A DNA stretch of 64,000 nucleotides from Niveispirillum sp048066115 (GTDB lineage Bacteria; Pseudomonadota; Alphaproteobacteria; Azospirillales; Azospirillaceae), in assembly GCF_048066115.1 (NCBI RefSeq), contig NZ_JBLTYX010000004.1, positions 333,551 through 397,550 of the forward strand, in the 5' to 3' direction. Positions 50,132 to 58,496 of this stretch are shown piece after piece. How positions within the stretch are numbered: position 1 is the first letter of the stretch; every line of letters begins with the position of its first letter. Position numbers and translations under genes: made by a program. The notes below the pieces were generated by a model. That model was given only the letters and a program-made list of their open reading frames with translations. It searched no databases and was not told the DNA's origin.

Positions 50132-51487
50132 TTACGGCTTGTACAGCGTCCCGTCCGGCGTGATGCCCGTCGGCTGGCCGACCAGGATGGTGGTCAGCTT
50201 GGCCGGGTCCAGCAGGCGTGCAGCCACCCGTTTCACATCCGAAATGGTCACGGCGTTCAGCAAGTCGTTGCGCTTGTTCAGATACTCAATGCCCAGATCG
50301 TCGCGCTGCACCTGCAACAGCAGGCCGGCAATGGCGCCGTTATTGGTGAATTGCAGCGGGAACGATCCGGTCAGATAGGTCTGGGCATCGCGCAGCTCGG
50401 CCTCGGTGATACCGTTCTTCGCCACGTCACCCCATATCTGTTTCGTAACCGAAATGGCCTCGGCCGCCTTGTCGTTGACGGTGGAACCGCTGACGCTGAT
50501 CAGGTTGGCATGGTCATAGCTCTGCAAGCTGGAACCAATGCCATATGTCAGACCGCGCTTTTCCCGCACCTCGTCCATCAGGCGGGAGGAGAAACCACCA
50601 CCACCCAGCACGTAATTCAGAATGGTTGCCGCATACCAGTCCGGGTCCGACCGGTCCAGCCCGCCATGGGCCAGGATCATCACCGTCTGCGGAATGGGGC
50701 GCGGAACCAGAATGGTCTTGCCCGGTGCCGCCAGCTGGATATCGGCCACCTTCGTCAGGTTGGCCTTGGCCGGCAGGGCGCCGAACAGGCTGTCCAGCAG
50801 CGGGGCCAGTTCCGCCGCCGTGATGTCACCCGATACCGCCACCTTCAACCCTTCGCGGGCCAGACGCGTGCGGGCGAAGGCCACCAGATCGTCGCGGGTG
50901 ACGGCGGCCAGGGTCTGGGCCGTACCACGCTGCGGGCGGCCATAGGCATGGCCGGGGAACAAGGTCTCTCCGAAGGCCAGCTGCGCCCAGTAATTGGGGT
51001 CGGCCTGCGACCGGCGCAGGCTGGTCAGCAACTGGTTGCGGATACGCTCCACCGCCTCATTATCGAAACGCGGCCTGGTCAGGGCAAGGCGCAGCAGGTC
51101 GAAGGCGGTGTCCTTCGTCTCCCGCAACGTCGTCACCTGCCCCGCGAACCCGTCACGACCGGCGCTGAAGGTCAGGGTGATGGAATTATCGTCCAGCTTG
51201 CCCTGGAACGCCTGGCTGTCCAGGTCGCCGGCCCCTTCGTCCATAGTGCTGGCCGCCATGATGGCCAGGCCCAGCTTGTCCTGGGGGTCCAGCTCCGTGC
51301 CGCCCTGGAAGGCATATTGCAGGGAAATGATGGGGTTCTTGGCATCGCGCACCAGCCAGGCCTCGACCCCGCCGGGGCTCACCACCTTCTCGATATCGAC
51401 GGCGGCGGCGGGCAGGCTGGTGAAGGCCAGGGCGAAGGCGGTGAGCAGCAGGGCGCCGGTTTGGCGGATCATCTTCATGGCGTCCAT
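50132..51487 (-). CDS. M16 peptidase-like subunit lacking the zinc motif
   Basis: 451 residues with a signal peptide (MIRQTGALLLTAFALAFTSL). The fold is M16, but the place of HxxEH reads AIMAASTMDEG with no histidines, so it is catalytically dead. It keeps the R/Y-type substrate motif SRLMDEVREKRGLTYG in the C-terminal half. It likely pairs with the active subunit encoded immediately upstream. TGATG overlap; GTG at 51490 is an alternative start. Confidence 0.88.
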   Translation of the reverse strand: MDAMKMIRQTGALLLTAFALAFTSLPAAAVDIEKVVSPGGVEAWLVRDAKNPIISLQYAFQGGTELDPQDKLGLAIMAASTMDEGAGDLDSQAFQGKLDDNSITLTFSAGRDGFAGQVTTLRETKDTAFDLLRLALTRPRFDNEAVERIRNQLLTSLRRSQADPNYWAQLAFGETLFPGHAYGRPQRGTAQTLAAVTRDDLVAFARTRLAREGLKVAVSGDITAAELAPLLDSLFGALPAKANLTKVADIQLAAPGKTILVPRPIPQTVMILAHGGLDRSDPDWYAATILNYVLGGGGFSSRLMDEVREKRGLTYGIGSSLQSYDHANLISVSGSTVNDKAAEAISVTKQIWGDVAKNGITEAELRDAQTYLTGSFPLQFTNNGAIAGLLLQVQRDDLGIEYLNKRNDLLNAVTISDVKRVAARLLDPAKLTTILVGQPTGITPDGTLYKP

Positions 51488-52932
51488 CACTTGGTCCCCC
51501 CCTGCTTGGTGGGGGCAGCCGGGGCCGCCGCCGGGGCGGAGACTGGCGCTTCGGCCGGCATCAGGATGCCGGTGACATGGTTGTCCCGGGACAGGACCAG
51601 ACGCGCGGCCGCTTCCACCTGCTCGCGGGTCACGGCGGCGATCCGGTCGGGCCAGGCCTCCACATCCGCCACGGTCTGCCCCGTAGTCAGGGCGACACCG
51701 AACGCATAGGCCGGGCCCTGCAAACTATCGCGGGCGAAGATAGCGTCGCGGCGCAGGCGCACCTTGGCGCTCTCCACCTCCGCATCCGTCACCCCGCCAG
51801 CCAGCAGCTTCGCCAGCTCCGCATCCACCGCCTTCTCCACGGCCGCGACATCCTGGCCGGGGGCCGGGGTGGCGGAGATGGACAGGGTGCCCAGGTCCAG
51901 CGCGTTGGGATTGTAGGACAGGCTGGCACCCGCCGCGACCTTCTGGTCCACCACCAGCGCCTTGTACAGGCGCGAGGTGGCACCGTCGGCCATGATGTTC
52001 TCCAGCACCTCCAACGCGCTGGCATATTGCTTCTCACCCGCCGAGTAGGAGGGCGCCTTCCAGATACGGCTCCAATTGGGCTGGCGCACCTGATCGTCGG
52101 TCAGGGTGATGCGCCGCGCCCCTTCCGTGGGCGGCTCCGTCACCCGTACGCGGGCGGGGATGTCCTTGGAGGGCTTGATCTTGCCATAGGTCTTCTCGGC
52201 CAATGGCTTCAGATCGGCGGCCGTGATGTCGCCCGCCACCACCAGGATGGCATTGTTGGGCGCGTAATGGCGCTTGTAGAAGTCCAGCGCGTCCTGCGTC
52301 GTCAGCTGCTCGATCTCATGCATCCAGCCGATGATCGGCGTGCCATACGGGTGGTGCACGAACAGCAGGCTGTAAAGCTGCTCGTAAAGGCGCGAGGCAG
52401 GCTCGTTCTCCGTGCGCTGGCGGCGCTCCTCCTGGATCACCTTGCGCTCCGGCAGGACGATATCGTCCGTCAGGCGCAGATTGACCATGCGGTCGGCCTC
52501 CATCCCCATGACCAGCTCCAGCCGGTCGCGGGCGATATTCTCGAAATAGGCCGTGTAATCGTACGCCGTGAAGGCATTGTCGCGGCCACCATTGCGGGCC
52601 ACGGTCTTGGAGAATTCCGACGGCTTCATCTTCGCCGTGCCCTTGAACATCAGATGTTCAAGATAATGGGCCAGCCCGGACTTGCCCGGCTCCTCGTCCG
52701 CCGACCCCACCTTGTACCAGACCATGTGGCTGACCACGGGGGCGCGGGGGTTGTTCACCACCACCACCTGCATGCCGTTCTTCAGCGTGAAGGTCTCCGG
52801 ATCGAAGACGCGGGCCATGGCGGGCTGGATCGCCGCCAGGCCCACCAGGGCCGACAGCGCCACACCGGCGGCCAGCCCGCGCCAGCGGCGATGGGGCGTT
52901 GCGGGACGTGCGTTCTGGGTCACGAGGGTCAT
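51487..52932 (-). CDS. M16 family zinc peptidase, catalytic subunit
   Basis: 481 residues with a signal peptide (about 1-40). The zinc motif is HYLEHLMFKGT (HxxEH), followed some 75 residues on by the third-ligand Glu region VIQEERRQRTENEP. It has a Pro-rich Ala tail. Periplasmic processing or degradation of peptides is expected, in complex with the inactive partner downstream. ATG 52932 has GGGAGGAA. Confidence 0.92.
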   Translation of the reverse strand: MTLVTQNARPATPHRRWRGLAAGVALSALVGLAAIQPAMARVFDPETFTLKNGMQVVVVNNPRAPVVSHMVWYKVGSADEEPGKSGLAHYLEHLMFKGTAKMKPSEFSKTVARNGGRDNAFTAYDYTAYFENIARDRLELVMGMEADRMVNLRLTDDIVLPERKVIQEERRQRTENEPASRLYEQLYSLLFVHHPYGTPIIGWMHEIEQLTTQDALDFYKRHYAPNNAILVVAGDITAADLKPLAEKTYGKIKPSKDIPARVRVTEPPTEGARRITLTDDQVRQPNWSRIWKAPSYSAGEKQYASALEVLENIMADGATSRLYKALVVDQKVAAGASLSYNPNALDLGTLSISATPAPGQDVAAVEKAVDAELAKLLAGGVTDAEVESAKVRLRRDAIFARDSLQGPAYAFGVALTTGQTVADVEAWPDRIAAVTREQVEAAARLVLSRDNHVTGILMPAEAPVSAPAAAPAAPTKQGGTK

Positions 52933-53088
52933 TTCCTCCCGGCTCGGGCCAATTTGCCCGTACTGTGGCGCGGGGGAGATGGAATGCCAATGGAATTCAG
53001 GTGAACGGCGTGTAATGCGGCGTGTGGGGAATCCGTGCTAGGATGGGTCCGCCGATATACGGGAACTGTCGATGAATTAAGGGGCTGC

Positions 53089-53442
53089 TTACCCCACCTT
53101 GTGACCCGTAGTCGCCGTCAGCCGCGCATAGTCCGCCCGCAATTCGGCCAGCCGCGTGGCGGCGGCTTCGGGGTCGCTGGCGGCCAGATCAATCGCATTC
53201 TGCGCCGCGTGCTGCAGGCGCTGATGGGCCCGGTTCATGGTCAGGGCCTGATCGAAGGCGTTGCTCATGGCGATCAGGCCGCCCTGCAGAGTGTGGCACA
53301 GGCTTTCCGCCGTGCGCCCCATGCTATCCACCGCCGTCACCAACTGCGGCAGGCCCGCCGTCGCTTCCATAAGGCGATCGGCCAGCAGGATGGCGCTATC
53401 CATGGGTTTCGGCTGGCGGATGAACGGGATGACCGTGCCCAT
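53089..53442 (-). CDS. Hypothetical helical protein, 117 aa
   Basis: Not recognised. 117 residues, predicted helical: MGTVIPFIRQPKPMDSAILL ... LQHAAQNAIDLAASDPEAAA ... LTATTGHKVG. No signal peptide. ATG 53442 has an AAGGAAG site. Single gene between the M16 operon and the AIM24 gene; Ala-rich but native codon use. Confidence 0.6.
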   Translation of the reverse strand: MGTVIPFIRQPKPMDSAILLADRLMEATAGLPQLVTAVDSMGRTAESLCHTLQGGLIAMSNAFDQALTMNRAHQRLQHAAQNAIDLAASDPEAAATRLAELRADYARLTATTGHKVG

Positions 53443-53614
53443 TGCGGCTTCCTTGTCACCATCAAAGAGAAGGGGGGCGGTCGAACCGAACGGTCCAGCC
53501 GGTGCCCCCTACCCTGTGCCGATGCGCGCCTGTCCGCAACCTATCCATTGGCACACCTATCCGTACGTATCCCTCCGGGGTAGCCCACGGGAAGAATGCA
53601 CGGCCCTGAACGGA

Positions 53615-54622
53615 TCAGCGCTTGCCGCCCATGACGATGTCGCCCAGGGGGCCCAGCACGCTGCCCTCCCCCTTGCCGGCACCCGGCATGGCGGCCGACA
53701 GCATACGGCCGGCCAGACGGGAGAAGGGCAGGGACTGGATCCACACACGCCCCGGCCCGCGCAGCGTGGCGAAGAACAGACCCTCACCCCCGAACAGCAC
53801 CGACTTCACCCCGCCCACCTGCACCAGATCGAAATCCACGTCGGGCGTGAAGGCGGCCACACAGCCCGTGTCGACATGCAGCACCTCTCCCGGTGCCAGC
53901 TGACGTTCCATGACGCAGCCGCCGACATGGGCGAAAACCCAGCCATCGCCGGTCAGCTTCTGCATGATGAATCCTTCACCGCCGAACAGGCCGGTCAGGA
54001 TGCGGCGCTGGAAATGGATACCCACCTGCACGCCCTTGGCCGCCGCCAGGAAGCTGTCTTTCTGGCAGATCAGCCCGCCGCCCAGATCGGCCAGGTTCAG
54101 GGGCAGAATGGTGCCGGGGAACGGGGCCGCGAACGCCACCTTCGCCTTGCCGCGCCCATTCTGGGTGAAGACGGTGGTGAACAGGCTTTCCCCGGTCAGC
54201 ACGCGCTTGCCGGCCCCGATCAGCTTGTCCAGGAAGCCGCCCGATTCGGTGCCGTCGCCGAAGATCGTGTGCATCTCCACCGACGCGTCCTTGTAGACCA
54301 TGGCCCCGGCCTCGGCGATGGCGCTTTCGCCGGGGTCCAGCTCGACCTCGACGAACTGCATCTCCTGCCCGTGGATCTTGAAATCGATCTGGTCGGCCTT
54401 GCCGTACCGGCCACCTCCGCGTGGCGGGGGCGGCGGGGCGCCGGCCCCGCCCCAGGGGCTGGGCTGCGGCGACAGTTCGGCCACGGCGCGCACCGGCAGC
54501 CATTCGGCCATGCCGTTGCGCCAGCAGAAGGCGTCGGGATGGGCGCGGACGTAATCCAGCGCCGCCTGCCCGTCCAGCGGACCCACCCGGTCGTCATCAT
54601 CATGGAAGAACCATTGCGTCAT
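53615..54622 (-). CDS. GYF_2-AIM24 (TIGR00266) fusion protein
   Basis: 335 residues. The N-terminal 55 form a GYF_2-type domain (QWFFHDDDDRVGPLDGQAAL ... CWRNGMAEWLPVRAV). A Pro/Gly linker (SPWGGAGAPPPPPRGGG) then joins it to an AIM24/TIGR00266 domain with FVEVELDPGESAIAEAGAMV, GESLFTTVFTQ, FGGEGFIMQKLTGDGWVF and FGGEGLFFATLRGPG. The AIM24 family has no established bacterial function; GYF_2 domains are predicted protein-binding modules. ATG 54622 is set by the GYF start. Confidence 0.87.
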   Translation of the reverse strand: MTQWFFHDDDDRVGPLDGQAALDYVRAHPDAFCWRNGMAEWLPVRAVAELSPQPSPWGGAGAPPPPPRGGGRYGKADQIDFKIHGQEMQFVEVELDPGESAIAEAGAMVYKDASVEMHTIFGDGTESGGFLDKLIGAGKRVLTGESLFTTVFTQNGRGKAKVAFAAPFPGTILPLNLADLGGGLICQKDSFLAAAKGVQVGIHFQRRILTGLFGGEGFIMQKLTGDGWVFAHVGGCVMERQLAPGEVLHVDTGCVAAFTPDVDFDLVQVGGVKSVLFGGEGLFFATLRGPGRVWIQSLPFSRLAGRMLSAAMPGAGKGEGSVLGPLGDIVMGGKR

Positions 54623-54678
54623 TGCCGCATCCCCCTGGTCTGGCATTGAACGATCCGCAGGATATCGTAATGCCGCCG

Positions 54679-54715
54679 GAAAAGAAAAAGGCCGGCTGCC
54701 ATCGGGCAGCCGGCC
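54679..54715 (-). terminator. Intrinsic terminator of trcR
   Basis: On the minus strand GCCGGCTGCC pairs with GGCAGCCGGC (54691-54715) and is followed by CTTTTTCTTTTCC (54690-54679). It lies just past the trcR stop at 54742. Confidence 0.85.
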
Positions 54716-54741
54716 AATTCCGCAACGGCATATGGTGCCGA

Positions 54742-55344
54742 TCAATCTTCCTGATCGTCCCCGGCCAGCGTCGGGTCCAGATCCTCGTCCTCGGCATCCA
54801 TCTCCGGCGTCTCCGGTTCCGGACGGCCCTTGCGGGCCTTTTCCAGGGCGGCGTCCAGCTCGCGCTGGCTGCACAGGCCCAGCAGCACCGGGTTGCGCGC
54901 CTTGATGTTGGCGGCGTTCCAGTGGGTCTTGTCGCGCACGGCGGCGATGGTCGGCTTGGTGGTGCCGATCAGCTTGCAGATCTGCGCATCCGACAGCTCC
55001 GGATGGGCCTTCAGCAGATGCGCGATGGCATCCGGCTTGTCACCGCGCTTGGTGACCGGCGTATAGCGCGGGCCCTTGGAACGGGCGACCGGCTGCGGCA
55101 GGTCCTGATGGCGCATCCGCAGCTTCAGGTTGGGATTGGCCTCGACCCGGGCGATCTCCTCCGCCGTCAGTTCACCACCGGCGACCGGATCGCGGCCGAC
55201 CATGCCCACCGCCACTTCGCCATCGGCGATGGCCTGCACTTCAAGCTCATGCATACCGCAGAATTCCGCGACCTGCTCGAAGGTGAGGCCGGTATTTTCG
55301 ACCAGCCAGATGGCGGTGGCCTTCGGCATCAGGGGCAGTGCCAT
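54742..55344 (-). CDS. trcR: Cell-cycle transcriptional regulator TrcR (DUF1013)
   Basis: 200 residues of the DUF1013 family found across alphaproteobacteria: MPKATAIWLVENTGLTFEQV, IADGEVAVGMVGRDPV and the helix-turn-helix-like LLKAHPELSDAQICKLIGTT. The name TrcR is used for this family in current annotation; it is reported as a DNA-binding, cell-cycle-linked regulator. The C-terminus is strongly acidic. Full length; own terminator; the leader region upstream contains a family B repeat. Confidence 0.88.
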   Translation of the reverse strand: MALPLMPKATAIWLVENTGLTFEQVAEFCGMHELEVQAIADGEVAVGMVGRDPVAGGELTAEEIARVEANPNLKLRMRHQDLPQPVARSKGPRYTPVTKRGDKPDAIAHLLKAHPELSDAQICKLIGTTKPTIAAVRDKTHWNAANIKARNPVLLGLCSQRELDAALEKARKGRPEPETPEMDAEDEDLDPTLAGDDQED

Positions 55345-55656
55345 GCTTCCTCCTCAAAAACGCTTCACCGGGCTGGAACCGGCGGAAAATCGATCCGTGA
55401 ACGCAAAAGCCGCCCGTCGCGCGCGGGAGGGGCCCCGCGCAGCCAACCGGACGGACAAGTCAACGACCCTTATCCCTATAGCGTTCCGTCACGCGACAAG
55501 CCACGGGATTCTTTCAACGATCCGTGTAACGCCAAAGCAGGATGAGCTTGCTTCATCCTGCTTTGGCTGGCGCGTTGAGCGCCCGCGACCCCATGGTCGC
55601 GTGAAGCCAAGCCGCCGGAGGCGGCGCCCGGCGACTGGGGAAAGAATGTAGTCCCC
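55345..55656. other. 312-base gap between trcR and the quinone oxidoreductase gene
   Basis: The left 185 bases are the trcR upstream region, with no gene or clear regulatory element. The remainder is family B repeat B7 (55531-55640) and the oxidoreductase stop region. Confidence 0.5.
55531..55640. repeat. Family B modular palindromic repeat, copy B7
   Basis: Hairpin GCCAAAGCAGGATGA (55531-55545) gcttgct and its perfect complement (55553-55567); GGCGC gttga GCGCC; core hairpin CGCGACC ccat GGTCGCG (55584-55601); AGCCAAGCCGCC gga GGCGGC; CGCCCGGCGACTGGGG end. The core stem differs from the CACGTG copies but pairs equally well. Confidence 0.8.
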
Positions 55657-56652
55657 TTACACCACCAGCATGATCTTGCCGATATGGGCGGAGCTCTCCA
55701 TCAGGCGGTGGGCGTCGGCCGCCTGGTCCAGCGGGAAGGTCCTGGCGATGACGGGGCGCACCTTTCCGGCGGTCACCATCGGCCAGACATTGGCTTTGAC
55801 GGAAGCCGCCAAGGCCGCCTTCTGCGCCGTCGAACGGCTGCGCAGGGTGGAACCGGTCAGCGTCAACCGCTTCATCATCACCGGCACCAGGTTCAATTCC
55901 GTCTTGGGCCCGCGCAGGAAGGCGATGGTGACGTGACGCCCATCAACGGCCAGACAGTCGATATTCCGCGGCAGGTAATCGCCACCCACCATATCCAGCA
56001 CGACATCCACGCCGCGCTTGCCCGTCTCCTCCTTCACCACCGAAACGAAATCCTGGCTCTTGTAGTCGATGGCATGGTCGGCCCCCAGGTCGCGGCACGC
56101 CGCCACCTTGTCCGCCCCGCCCGCCGTGGCGAAGACGGTGGCGCCCAGCGCCTTGGCGATCTGGATGGCGATGGTGCCGATGCCGCTGGTCCCGCCATGC
56201 ACCAGGAAACTCTCGCCCGCCGTCAGACCGGCCCGCTCCACCACATTCGTCCAGACGGTGAACACCGTCTCCGGCAAGGCCGCCGCCTGCACCATGTCCA
56301 GCCCATCCGGCACCGGCAGCACCTGGCCCGCCGGTGCCGTGGCATATTCGGCATAGCCGCCGCCACCCAGCAGAGCGCAGACCCTGTCACCCACCTGCCG
56401 GCCGGCAACATCGGGACCCAAGGCGGCGACGGTACCCGCCACCTCCAGCCCTGGCAGGTCGGATGCACCCGGCGGCGGTGGATACAGGCCCTGGCGCTGC
56501 ACCACATCCGGCCGGTTGACGCCGGCCACCTCCACCTTGATCAGCACCTCCCCCGCCGCCGGCACGGGCACGGGCCGGGTGGTTGGCACCAGCACCTCCG
56601 GACCACCGGGTTGCGTGATCTCCACGGCGCGCATGGTGGTGGGCAGGGTCAT
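55657..56652 (-). CDS. Zinc-independent quinone oxidoreductase (PIG3/QOR-like MDR)
   Basis: 331 residues of the medium-chain dehydrogenase family: N-terminal GroES-like domain (MRAVEITQPGGPEVLVPTTR; AGVNRPDVVQRQGLYPPPPG) and Rossmann domain with the cofactor motif VHGGTSGIGTIAIQIAKALG. There are no structural or catalytic zinc cysteines. It would reduce quinones with NADPH. The DUF1192 gene is divergent, 84 bases away, as in many alphaproteobacteria. GAGGTAA precedes ATG 56652. Confidence 0.9.
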   Translation of the reverse strand: MTLPTTMRAVEITQPGGPEVLVPTTRPVPVPAAGEVLIKVEVAGVNRPDVVQRQGLYPPPPGASDLPGLEVAGTVAALGPDVAGRQVGDRVCALLGGGGYAEYATAPAGQVLPVPDGLDMVQAAALPETVFTVWTNVVERAGLTAGESFLVHGGTSGIGTIAIQIAKALGATVFATAGGADKVAACRDLGADHAIDYKSQDFVSVVKEETGKRGVDVVLDMVGGDYLPRNIDCLAVDGRHVTIAFLRGPKTELNLVPVMMKRLTLTGSTLRSRSTAQKAALAASVKANVWPMVTAGKVRPVIARTFPLDQAADAHRLMESSAHIGKIMLVV

Positions 56653-56736
56653 GATGGGGTTACCTCATGGTTCGGTGTGGCGGTCATCGGGCTGATACCG
56701 CAGAATGGCGCCCAAGACAAAGATATGGGGGAAAAG

Positions 56737-56925
56737 ATGGCTTTCGACCTGGACGAATTGCTGCCCGCCAAGAAACCGGCCAAGCCCCTGGAACTGGCCA
56801 CGCTGTCCGTGGGCGACCTGAACGATTACATCGCCGCACTGGAGGCGGAGATCATGCGGGTGAAGGCCGCCATCAAGGACAAGCAGGATGTCCACGCGGC
56901 CGCAGCGGCGTTTTTCAAGAAGTAG
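56737..56925 (+). CDS. DUF1192 family small protein
   Basis: 62 residues: MAFDLDELLPAKKPAKPLEL, then SVGDLNDYIAALEAEIMRVK and IKDKQDVHAAAAAFFKK. The family is alphaproteobacterial, with an N-terminal basic linker and a single helix likely to form a coiled coil. ATG 56737 has GGGGGAAAAG directly upstream. Overlaps the convergent ribbon-helix-helix gene by 11 bases at its 3' end. Confidence 0.85.
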   Translation: MAFDLDELLPAKKPAKPLELATLSVGDLNDYIAALEAEIMRVKAAIKDKQDVHAAAAAFFKK

Positions 56926-57130
56926 GGCGAAACGCCGCCAGCACGTGCACCCGGAGCGCCGAGGACAGGTTCCCCGTCCGCGTGGCGTCCACCCGTTCGA
57001 TCAGGGTGTTGACCGACATGCCGTCCCTCGCCGCCAGTTCCTTCAGCGCTTCCCAGAACGGTTCCTCCAGCGTCACGCTGGTCGGGTGGCCGGCGATCAT
57101 GACGGAGCGTTTACGGACCTCGGTCATCAT
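56915..57130 (-). CDS. Ribbon-helix-helix domain protein
   Basis: 71 residues with one RHH-type domain: KRSVMIAGHPTSVTLEEPFW then ELAARDGMSVNTLIERVDAT. These small proteins are putative DNA-binding regulators widespread in alphaproteobacteria; target unknown. It lies downstream of zapE on the same strand, separated by a family B repeat, and is preceded by GGGAGAGGCG. Confidence 0.82.
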   Translation of the reverse strand: MMTEVRKRSVMIAGHPTSVTLEEPFWEALKELAARDGMSVNTLIERVDATRTGNLSSALRVHVLAAFRPTS

Positions 57131-57146
57131 CGCCTCTCCCTTCCTG

Positions 57147-57219
57147 TTCCCTCAAGCGCCGGGCGCCGCCATCCGGCGGCTTGGCTTACGGCACCATGGG
57201 TGCCGGGCCGCCGGTATCA
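57147..57219. repeat. Family B modular palindromic repeat, copy B8
   Basis: A 73-base compact form between zapE and the RHH gene. On the minus strand it starts TGATACC, in which TGA is the zapE stop, then GGCACC cat GGTGCC core hairpin, AAGCCAAGCCGCC ggat GGCGGC, and ends TTGAGGGAA next to the RHH ribosome-binding site. Confidence 0.85.
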
Positions 57220-58335
57220 GGTCAAATGCGGTCGCGCCAGGTAATCCTCGGCCTGCATTTCCATCATGCGGCTGACGGTGCGCTGGAATTCAAACGCGTG
57301 GGTGCCTTCGGCATAGATGCGCTCGGGCGCCACTTCCGCCGCGATGATGGTGTTCACCTTGTGCTCGTACAGCGCATCGATCAGCGTCATGAAGCGCTTG
57401 GCCTCGTTGCGCAGCGCCTCGGGCAGGCGCGGCACCATGTCGATCAGCACCGTGTGGTAATGCGTGGCGATGGCGAGGTAGTCACCGGCCCCCAGCGGCC
57501 GCGCGCACAGCTCGTCAAAGGTGAACCAGGCCACGCCCTTGGCGCTGCGTGGCACCTCCACCCGGCGGCCCTGGACCGTCAGGTGGGTGGCCACCGGCGT
57601 CTCCCCGTCGGTCACATCGGCGAAGGTCTGCGCCATCAGCCCGGCCGTCGCGGGTCCCAGCGGGTAATGATAGACCTTGGCCCCCATCAGCCGCGCCAGA
57701 CGATAGTCGCGCGCCGAGGCCAGGTGCAGCACGTCCAGCTTTTCCTTCAGCAGCGCGATGAAGGGCAGGAACAGCTGGCGGTTCAGGCCATCCTTGTACA
57801 GATCCTCCGGCGGCCAGTTGCTGGTCGCCACCACCACCACGCCCAGATCGAACAGGGCGGTGAACAGCCGGCCCAGGATCATGGCGTTGGTGATGTCGGT
57901 GACGTGGAATTCGTCGAAGCAGAGCAGCCACCCCTCGGCCGCGATCTCCTTCGCCACCTCCACCACCTCCTCGCCCGGCTTGGCGCGGCCTTCGCTGCGG
58001 AGCGCGTGGATGCGCTCATGCACGTTCAGCATGAAGGCGTGGAAATGCACCCGGACCTTCTGTTCGACAGGCGCCGTCTCATAGAACAGGTCCATCAGCA
58101 TGGATTTGCCACGGCCGACATCGCCATAGATGTACAGGCCCTGCGGCGCCGGATCGGGCCGCCGCGTCAGGCCGAAACGGGCGCGCCATCCCGTCTGCCC
58201 CGTGGCCGGGCGATAATCCTTCAGGGCGTGCCAGAGGCTTTCCAGCTTCTCCGCCGCCAGTTCCTGCGCCGGATCGGCCTTCAGCGTGCCGGTGCCGCGG
58301 CGGGCGCGGTAGACGGAAAGGGGACCTTCGGTCAT
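57217..58335 (-). CDS. zapE: Cell division ATPase ZapE (AFG1-like)
   Basis: 372 residues of the AFG1/ZapE P-loop ATPases. Walker A is YGDVGRGKSMLMD (about residues 70-82), Walker B LLCFDEFHVTDI, with sensor VVVATSNWPPEDLY. ZapE associates with the Z-ring under stress in E. coli; the family is shared with mitochondrial AFG1. ATG 58335 is the first start that fits homology (SVYRARR). The TGA stop lies in a family B repeat. Confidence 0.93.
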   Translation of the reverse strand: MTEGPLSVYRARRGTGTLKADPAQELAAEKLESLWHALKDYRPATGQTGWRARFGLTRRPDPAPQGLYIYGDVGRGKSMLMDLFYETAPVEQKVRVHFHAFMLNVHERIHALRSEGRAKPGEEVVEVAKEIAAEGWLLCFDEFHVTDITNAMILGRLFTALFDLGVVVVATSNWPPEDLYKDGLNRQLFLPFIALLKEKLDVLHLASARDYRLARLMGAKVYHYPLGPATAGLMAQTFADVTDGETPVATHLTVQGRRVEVPRSAKGVAWFTFDELCARPLGAGDYLAIATHYHTVLIDMVPRLPEALRNEAKRFMTLIDALYEHKVNTIIAAEVAPERIYAEGTHAFEFQRTVSRMMEMQAEDYLARPHLT

Positions 58336-58453
58336 GGCGCGATCATCAGCAAGGTGATGGGACTTCAACCAGAACAGGTAACGACAGCCCCGGCCCTTCG
58401 CAAGTGCGGCATCCACGACCCTGCCTTGTGGCATGGTCGGGCATGCTGAAATT

Positions 58454-58496
58454 GGTCGTTACATTTTAAATAAATCCGTGTGAATTTGTAACGACC
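58454..58496. promoter_or_regulatory. Perfect inverted repeat abutting the start codon of the binding-protein gene
   Basis: GGTCGTTACA (58454-58463) and TGTAACGACC (58487-58496) are exact inverse complements around a 23-base A/T-rich spacer. The right arm ends immediately before ATG 58497 and leaves no room for a Shine-Dalgarno sequence. An operator for an unknown dimeric regulator, or a start-codon-masking hairpin if both arms are transcribed. Confidence 0.6.

Noticed and set aside
56693..56699. Another family B edge (TGATACC) upstream of the DUF1192 gene
   Set aside because: Only the seven-base edge is present, with no stems or linker nearby, so it may be chance.
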